Positions 57,290 to 64,000 of a stretch of 64,000 nt of DNA are shown here, one piece after another. Within the stretch, counting starts at the first letter, position 1. The number at the start of each line of letters is the position of its first letter. This DNA comes from Erythroxylum novogranatense (Eukaryota; Streptophyta; Magnoliopsida; Malpighiales; Erythroxylaceae), in contig CM057230.1 in NCBI GenBank assembly GCA_029891385.1, positions 15,761,372 through 15,825,371 of the forward strand, read 5' to 3'. Below the pieces are notes generated by a model that saw only the letters and a program-made list of their open reading frames with translations, was not told where the DNA came from and searched no databases. The translations under genes were made by a program, and so were the position numbers.

Positions 57290-60200
57290 ATGGCTCGTGG
57301 AAGGGTTCAGATGAGACGTATAGAGAATCCAGTACACAGGCAGGTCAGCTTCTGCAAGCGTCGAACTGGTCTCCTTAAGAAGGCCAAAGAGCTCTCTGTT
57401 CTGTGCGATGCTGAAATTGGAGTCTTCATTTTCTCTGCCAATGGAAAGCTCTATGAAATGGCCACCAAAGGGTACCGTAATCTTAGAAACATAGTTTTAC
57501 AATTTTTTGTAACATTGGACTATAAGATTTCCTTGATAATCACGTCTATCTTGTTTGAATTGTTTGCATCTGCGATTCTGCATGCATGTGTTTATTGGAG
57601 TTTTCTGTTAATGGAATTTGGACACGAATAGTTGAATAGTGGGCGTCGTCATTGCTGAGTCCCACAATTATATAAAAATAATTAAAAAATATTATTTAAA
57701 TTATTTTAAAAATTAATAATAATTTTCATTTTTATTGTGTTATAAAGTTAGAAGATTATGAGTGGTCATCACTTACAGATTATATAATATAAGTAAATTC
57801 ATAAATTCATATATTAATAAAATTATAAAGAGGCTTAAAAACAAAATGAATCAATATATAATTTGATCTATGATATTCTTATATAAAATTTTAAGTTATA
57901 CCTTAATATATAACTTATTTTATAAGACTGTACGCATTGATCGAGTTCATCTGCTGCTTATTCTTTGTGGTTTTGATCGAATTAAAGAACCATGCAAAGG
58001 CTTATTGAGAGGTACATGAAGTCCGTTCCATCGGTGTCTCAGCCAGACCAAGCTGAAGACATTAATCCTCTGGTACGTCTGATCATTAAATTAAATTTGT
58101 TCTTTTTCTTTAGACTGTTAGAGAATATATAAAATTAATTGAGTTGCTCTTACATAATTAAGTTATTGTGATAAAATTGTCACTTAATATAGTATCAGAG
58201 TATCTATGACCAAACGGTCATTAGTTCAAATCCTACCACCCACCTATTCTAATTAAATTAAGTACAAGATAAAGTAGGTCTGTGCAAGTTTCAAGCCCAA
58301 AGAGCTTTCACTTGAGGGGGTGTGTTAGAGAATATATAAAATCAATTGAGTTACCTTCACACAAAAGCTTAAGCTATTGTAGTGAAATGATCACTTAACA
58401 CAGACAAAGAAAGAAGATGTCTCCAATCTCCATTCTAGCATTAGATGCGGCTTACAGAATAGCCAAACAATATCTTACTGCCAACTAATTCTCTTTATAT
58501 TGTTTAAGACATTCTAACTGTCGGTTGTGTATATTCTTGTTGGCCTATTTTCATTAAAGCCTCTTTTTTGTTAAAATCATTATTAGCATGTTTTGGGGAA
58601 TTTTGCAAGCAAAGCCTCCAAACCCACTCAGAGTCTGATACTCTTTGTCTTCAACTCATGTGGTTAGTTTAATGTAAAGTAATGCCATAGATTCCTTTTA
58701 TCATGTGTAGCAATAACATTTTTATGAGATTTACATTAAAATTCATATTATCAAATAATATGACTTTTGTAATCATATAGAATTTGATTAGTTACGATAA
58801 ATCCAAATCCTATGAAGGATGCTAAAGAGGAGATCAGCATGTTGAAGCAAGAAATCGAGACACTTCAGAAAGGACTCAGGTAAAAGCTGAGGATGAATCC
58901 TTCCATCAATTTATTTCGATTATATATTCATGCATTCCAACACGAATATTGTGAGATAAAACAATTTTATCTTGTGATCCTGAGATTATTATTTTATAAT
59001 ATAAAGGCATATCACATTAAAAGAAAGGCATTAAAGTTTTCTGGTACAACAATATGCTAATTCTCTATTAATTGGATTCTCATGTCTAATTCCGAGTATG
59101 AAAATTGTAATTGTTCTTCTCCAAACTGCTAAAAAGAAAAAGAATTAATTGTAATTATACAACTATGTTATTGCTAATGATTAAAAAATCAATAAATTTG
59201 ACCAATTTAATCGAAAATCTTAAATCATCAAACTTTTCGGTTCGATGAACTTTCATAACTCTTGTTTTCAAAATTGATCAGTTTATTAATTAATCAGTAA
59301 ATTTTGTAAATTAATAAGTTTCTATAAACTAAAATAAATAAATTAACTTCCATTTAATAACAACTTTTTAATTAAATTTTAAATTTTCAATAGGAAAAGA
59401 CAACTCTTTTAATCATATTTTAAATTCTTTAATTTTATTTAATCTTTAACTAGTTCTATGACAGTCTAATATTAATTGAATGTTTTGAATCTACAATCTC
59501 TTGTATTCCTTATTTAACTCTTGATCTAGTTTTTAAAATAATGGTTACTGCAGGTACGTGTTTGGTGGGGGTGATGGTGATCAGATGAGCTTGGATGAAG
59601 TGCTAGTGCTTGAAAAGTACCTTGAATTCTGGATTTGTAACATACGCTCGTATAAGGTAATAACTTGCAGTCAATTAAGTTAATCCTTTAATTAATTATT
59701 TTGCAGTATATTTAAGTATATTTCATGCAAGTCACCAGTTTACCTAATTGATGTGATTCGTGCAGATGGACCTTATGATCAAAGAGATCCAGCTACTAAG
59801 GAATAAGGTAAGTCAAGATCATTTTTCTTCCTAGAGATGCCATCTCATACTCTTTTTAGTTGAGCTTTGCTGTCCTTAGTATTCGGGTGATAAATTGTCA
59901 AATCTTGTTTCTGCCTAGGTCAATCGCATTTAAATAATTAAATCTAAGTTTAAAAGGGTGATTTCTAATATGATTTGCCATATCATTTTCTTATTATCTA
60001 AATTTATACTCATTTATTTGTTTCAAATAAGTTTTAATACTTAATTTTTTTAAGAAATTGTAATGTTAATTGAATTGCGATAAATTTTGAGAATCATAAA
60101 AATTATCCTTTCATTAATTTTGACTTCTAAAGCCTAAATTGACTAATTTAAAAACCTTTTTTAATTCATCAACCGGTCATCAATTCTTTTAACTGCTTTG

Positions 60201-63200
60201 TTTGGTCCAACAAATCTCAACAATAGAAAATATCATAAACTTAAATCAGATCATCTGCTAAAGCTTTAAATATTCTCACTACTGGAATCCAATCGTGATC
60301 GAATTACGATTGTAGCGGAATTTTTTCACAGATTCCGAGTGAATCCCAATAATTGATTAAACTTGAATAAAATACAAATCGATTTAAAAATCGTCGCTTT
60401 CCATTGAAAAAACTTTCAAACTTTTCTGATTGATCAATCACGAGTTGTGTAATTATCTAGTCGCTGATGGTATCACAGAGCAATTCTCAAACTACTTTGA
60501 AAGGAAGAAGATAAAAAGTGTTAGCTTCTAAAAAGTTCTTCCCTTCAAATAGAAAAATCATGATATTTTTTTATTAAAACTAAATCTATTTAATTATAAT
60601 TAAATTCAAATTCAAATTAATTTAATTTTAATAAAATCAAATATCTCATATTTGATTCCCAAAGTTTATTAAATTTTATAATTAAATCCAACTTAATTAA
60701 ATTGATTTTCATTCATAAATTATTCTTTGATGTATGACTTATTAGGTTCTTAATAAATAGGCAATGATTATAAATTATAATTATAATTCACAATTAGAAT
60801 TAGATAAATTAAAACCAATTTTAATTTATCTTTAATTATCAATGAAATGATTCATAATCATAAATTATGATTGACGTCTAATAACATATCATGATTATCT
60901 ATATATCAGGAATGTCAAAGTGATTGACTTAACCTATCCATACGTGGCTATAATGTATAATTTAATCATTTCATCATTCAATATTCTAATTGGACAGAGT
61001 ATGGATTCAGTGTCTACTCTTATCATTCAATTATGTTCGTTCTTGCTAATTAGTAATTAATTTATAATTGAAATTTAAAAACTCCTTTTCAAATATCAAT
61101 TCACTCTGACCAGAGAATTCCATAAATCATTACTAATCAAGAACAATATAAAATTCTCTCTAATTACTTTAGAGTGACGAATCATATATTGACTTACTCA
61201 ACTATTTACATATGGTTCATACTGTATCCAATTACTACCAATTGAATTATCTTAGGATGATTTATAAGTAGCATCAAATCACAGAAATTTCCACACTAGA
61301 TACCTTGGTAATCTCAAGTATGAGAATCAATTATACAACCATCATTATGAGATAATCCACAGACATATAAGTACTATTTCATTTGGAATTCTCGTAATCG
61401 GGTCAGTTCAGTGACTTATTCTCTAATAGTTACTCACATATTAGTTTAGGTATCTCTATACTTTAATTTATGAGATCAATTACTTTCTTTATAAAAAATA
61501 AACATAATGTGAACTAGTTTTACCGTTTCAACAATATTCACTTTTGATGAAACTACAACTAGGAACATTTAGAATAACACTTAAGTATAAATTGAATCTC
61601 ATAATTATAACCTCATCATAATTTCAATTACATAGTAATTATTTCAAGAATTTTATTTTAGTATTAAAACATAACATATTAATTAAATTAATATATGAAG
61701 ATAAATAAAGCATTTTCATTAATTCAAAATAATGTCATATATTAATTTACATCCAATTAATTGACTACAAGGGCATAAACTAACACTTACTTGTGTTAAA
61801 ACTGACAGAATAAGTGATTATTTGGAATGTTGAAGTGCAAGTTGGGGCAATAATTGACTCATCGATGCTACATTAGCTACCACATCTAATAGTAGACATC
61901 AAGAACAAAAATAAATCAGAAGCAAACTATTCAGTTTTCTGTATTTACTGATTAAAATCACTTGCGAACAATTCTAAGATCGTTTTATAGAGACAATAAT
62001 ATTTAGTAAGATTAATCTAGTTATATGGAAAATAATACTAATTTAGTTGCCAATTATCCAATCCTTAAAGCTTTTTTTATCCATAATCCATTCAGCACTT
62101 CATTTTTTTGCTAAAAATTGATAAAAACGGAATCAAATTGGCCAAAAGTAGCACTTAAAAGGCAGTTGAAGACCCTAAAGTGAAGAGTAAACATTGTTAA
62201 CTTCTACATCAGGAAGGAAATGATTAGATTACAGCAATACAATTATTGAGAGTACTAAGCATCAAAATAGAGGATTAGCATATAGTCATGCATGGCTTAG
62301 AATTAGAGATGGTAATGGCATGACTCCCCTAAGGTGCAGTTTGAGTTTAGTCATGGTTGGATGGGTTCAAATCACTTTAAATTTCGTTTTTTTGATCTTA
62401 ACCCTTGAAAATTTAAAAATCAAAGCGATATTAATTTAAATATTTAAAATAAAAAAGATATTATTTTCATCTAAACATTTGAAATGCTCACATTAAATTT
62501 TAGGTTGATCCCTCAAGCTCAAATCAAAATCGAATCCTAATCAATTCAAAATTAATCTATTGACTTTAAGCTTGTTGAACTGATTTTACTATCTCTAATT
62601 AGATTCCTCAACAAATGAGTTTATTGAGTAACTAAAGATCCTCCATTAGCAAGCTACCAATGAAAGTGATAAATGGTTTAATATTTTGTTGATTTTTATA
62701 ATCATTAATTAATATTATATAAATTATTTTTGTACATGAATACAAAATTTAGATATTTTAGATGCTATTAATTATATTGATCATGAAAACATTGAAAATA
62801 ATATTTTATTTAAAGAGAATCAAAATTTTATTCTTAGAGAGAGTTAAACATTAAATTACAAAATTTTAATAAAATTAATCTTTTAACGTTGTGGACCAAT
62901 GGAAAACTATAAAATTTTAAAACACAAAATTTGTGATATATCTTTTATGTTTTGTTTGATGTTTCGTTTGTGATATTTTTTTTATGTTATCTACGATGGA
63001 TGGATGAGAAGGACAATTAACATAAACAAACATTGATAATTAACTCTTAAAATAAAATCACTTTGAAATGTTATACAAGTTCTTATCTCTTTCAAACATC
63101 AATTTAGAGAACAAAAGGTGTTTCCATTCTTCTAAGTGTTATTAATTTCATTTCAATTTTCATGATGTTGAAGAAAAAATTAATGATTTGTGATATAAAG

Positions 63201-63511
63201 TGGCCTTTGCAATAATATCTAAGAGAATGACCATCAACTACTTGACTGTCTCTACTTTAAAACTAAACAAATTTACCTTAATTTGTCGGTGCTTAGGAAG
63301 GCATATTGGAAGCTGCTAATCACTATCTCCAAGATAAGGTGATGATAGAATAACTCATGAATTTGTGCTCTCAAGTTATTTTTGTTAACATATGCATGCC
63401 TTGTTTTTGGTTCTGTTGCAGATAGAGAGTGTCGAGATAACAAACATTATGCCGTTAACTACAACTATTCCATATCCACTAACTATACACAATGAGATAT
63501 TTCAGTTATAG
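57290..63511 (+). CDS. AGL12: MADS-box transcription factor AGL12 (XAANTAL1), seven exons
   Basis: Type II (MIKC) MADS-domain protein of 201 aa. In Arabidopsis AGL12/XAL1 promotes root meristem cell proliferation and flowering. Exons: 57290-57471, 57988-58072, 58818-58879, 59554-59656, 59766-59807, 63297-63338, 63422-63511 (606 nt, frame unbroken, GT-AG borders). The MADS domain (1-60) reads [20 protein letters not shown], then [20 protein letters not shown]. The I region has RYMKSVPSV. The K domain has [37 protein letters not shown] and [18 protein letters not shown]. The end [12 protein letters not shown] matches the AGL12 C-terminal signature (YPLTMPSEIFQF). The frame is open 8 codons upstream, but MARGR is the family start. 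Intron 2 carries a TRIM and intron 5 is 3,489 bp. Confidence 0.95.
58116..58400 (+). mobile_element. TRIM (miniature LTR retrotransposon) in AGL12 intron 2
   Basis: The left LTR is 58116-58189 and the right 58323-58400, both starting TGTTAGAGAATATATAAAAT and ending near CACTTAA[T/C]A. A primer site TAGTATCAGAG follows the left LTR (58190-58200; initiator tRNA-Met type TGGTATCAGAG). A polypurine tract CTTGAGGGGG (58311-58320) precedes the right LTR. Flanking 5-mers are TAGAC (58111-58115) and CAGAC (58401-58405), a target duplication with one transition. No coding capacity, 285 bp in all. Confidence 0.85.
59808..63296 (+). other. Long intron 5 of AGL12
   Basis: A 3.5-kb intron, where the other introns are 83-745 bp. 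60280-61660 reads differently from its surroundings and contains ATGGTATCACAGAGC at 60469, which resembles a tRNA-Met primer site with a two-base insertion. It may be an old non-coding LTR-type insertion. No open frame or domain is present in the intron. Confidence 0.4.
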
Positions 63512-64000
63512 TTTAGTATTAATAATTGTGTATTATTATAAGGTGTCTTACTAGCTTTCTTGATTATTGGAAGTGTAATTGTCGTTAATAATGTATTGTC
63601 ACTCAAATACTATGGTTATGGTTATGGTTATGTGAAATAACAATTTTCCTAACAAAAGGTGCTGTATTAATTCATATTTGTTAAGATATGTGTTATGATA
63701 TTTTGGATATTGTTTGTAATCGAACACCTTTGGTTATTTGTGAAATTTCATTATGACAACTATTTTACCTTATGTGTGATTCTTTGAAGATTAGGTTTAC
63801 TTGGAATAAAATCCTAGTCAAAATAGGATTTAATTGCAATAAAATCACCATATCTTAATTAAGATAAGATATAGATTTTTGGTGATTTTTGGACTCTCTT
63901 GATAGCCTATTTCGGTAATCATATCTATCTAACTCAACTGGATATTTTCGGTGATTTCATCTAGAATTGGCAGTTGCATTTTCTACCTATTGTGTGAATT
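63512..64000. other. AGL12 3' flank with a hairpin
   Basis: The 3' UTR follows the TAG at 63509-63511. At 63840-63889 AAAATCACC ... GGTGATTTT encloses TATCTTAATTAAGATA (63851-63866), a perfect 16-bp palindrome. CTAGTCAAAATAGG lies beside it. This looks like part of a repeat, not a gene. Confidence 0.4.

Noticed and set aside
58116..58400. Cassandra-type TRIM with a 5S rRNA-like LTR
   Set aside because: The LTRs are only 74-78 bp and contain no 5S rRNA promoter boxes.

Overview
This is a stretch of nuclear DNA from a flowering plant, almost certainly a eudicot. It holds spliced genes with canonical GT-AG introns, an AGL12-type MADS-box gene, plant LTR retrotransposons with tRNA primer sites, and a cluster of CC-NB-LRR resistance genes. 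I cannot name the species. The background is AT-rich, with one sharply GC- and CpG-richer block (about 14-24.3 kb) that is a single inserted retrotransposon.

Layout. 0-5.5 kb: a PIF/Harbinger DNA transposon with a transposase gene (1637-3023) and its Myb-like partner gene (3247-4455); its right terminus and TAA target site are at 5495-5517. 5.5-7.5 kb: a MORN-repeat gene scrap and a 5'-truncated Ty1/copia element. 7.5-36.2 kb: a minus-strand CC-NB-LRR cluster made of duplicated modules. It has two intact genes (10610-13342, 910 aa; 27721-31521, 1266 aa), two drastically deleted copies (8525-8943; 24790-25408), and one copy split by a truncated copia element (32452-36198). Two modules also carry a scrap of a plastid TVP38/DedA-like gene. 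A complete 10.3-kb Ty3/gypsy element of Tat type (13991-24306, 5-bp duplication CATAC) sits between the first intact gene and the next deleted copy. It carries a plus-strand gene antisense to gag-pol and a 78-bp tandem array.

36.4-43 kb: a MITE, a five-exon GDSL esterase/lipase gene (37051-38943, minus) and a seven-exon eEF1B-gamma gene (40244-42814, minus). 43.6-50.6 kb: a strongly decayed Athila-like Ty3/gypsy element with both LTRs. 50.6-57.2 kb: a SINE scrap, a long TAA microsatellite, an inverted-orientation copy of the 36.4-kb MITE, and otherwise featureless DNA. 57290-63511: an intact seven-exon AGL12/XAL1 MADS-box gene with a TRIM element in intron 2 and a 3.5-kb intron 5.

The GDSL gene most resembles Arabidopsis At1g71691 and the MADS gene is AGL12 (At1g71692). 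These are neighbours in Arabidopsis, so the right half is probably a conserved chromosomal block widened here by eEF1B-gamma and transposons. The left half is a resistance-gene cluster shaped by duplication, internal deletion and transposon insertion. Several transposon genes carry single-base indels that fall mostly in homopolymer runs, so some apparent pseudogenes may be consensus-sequence errors.
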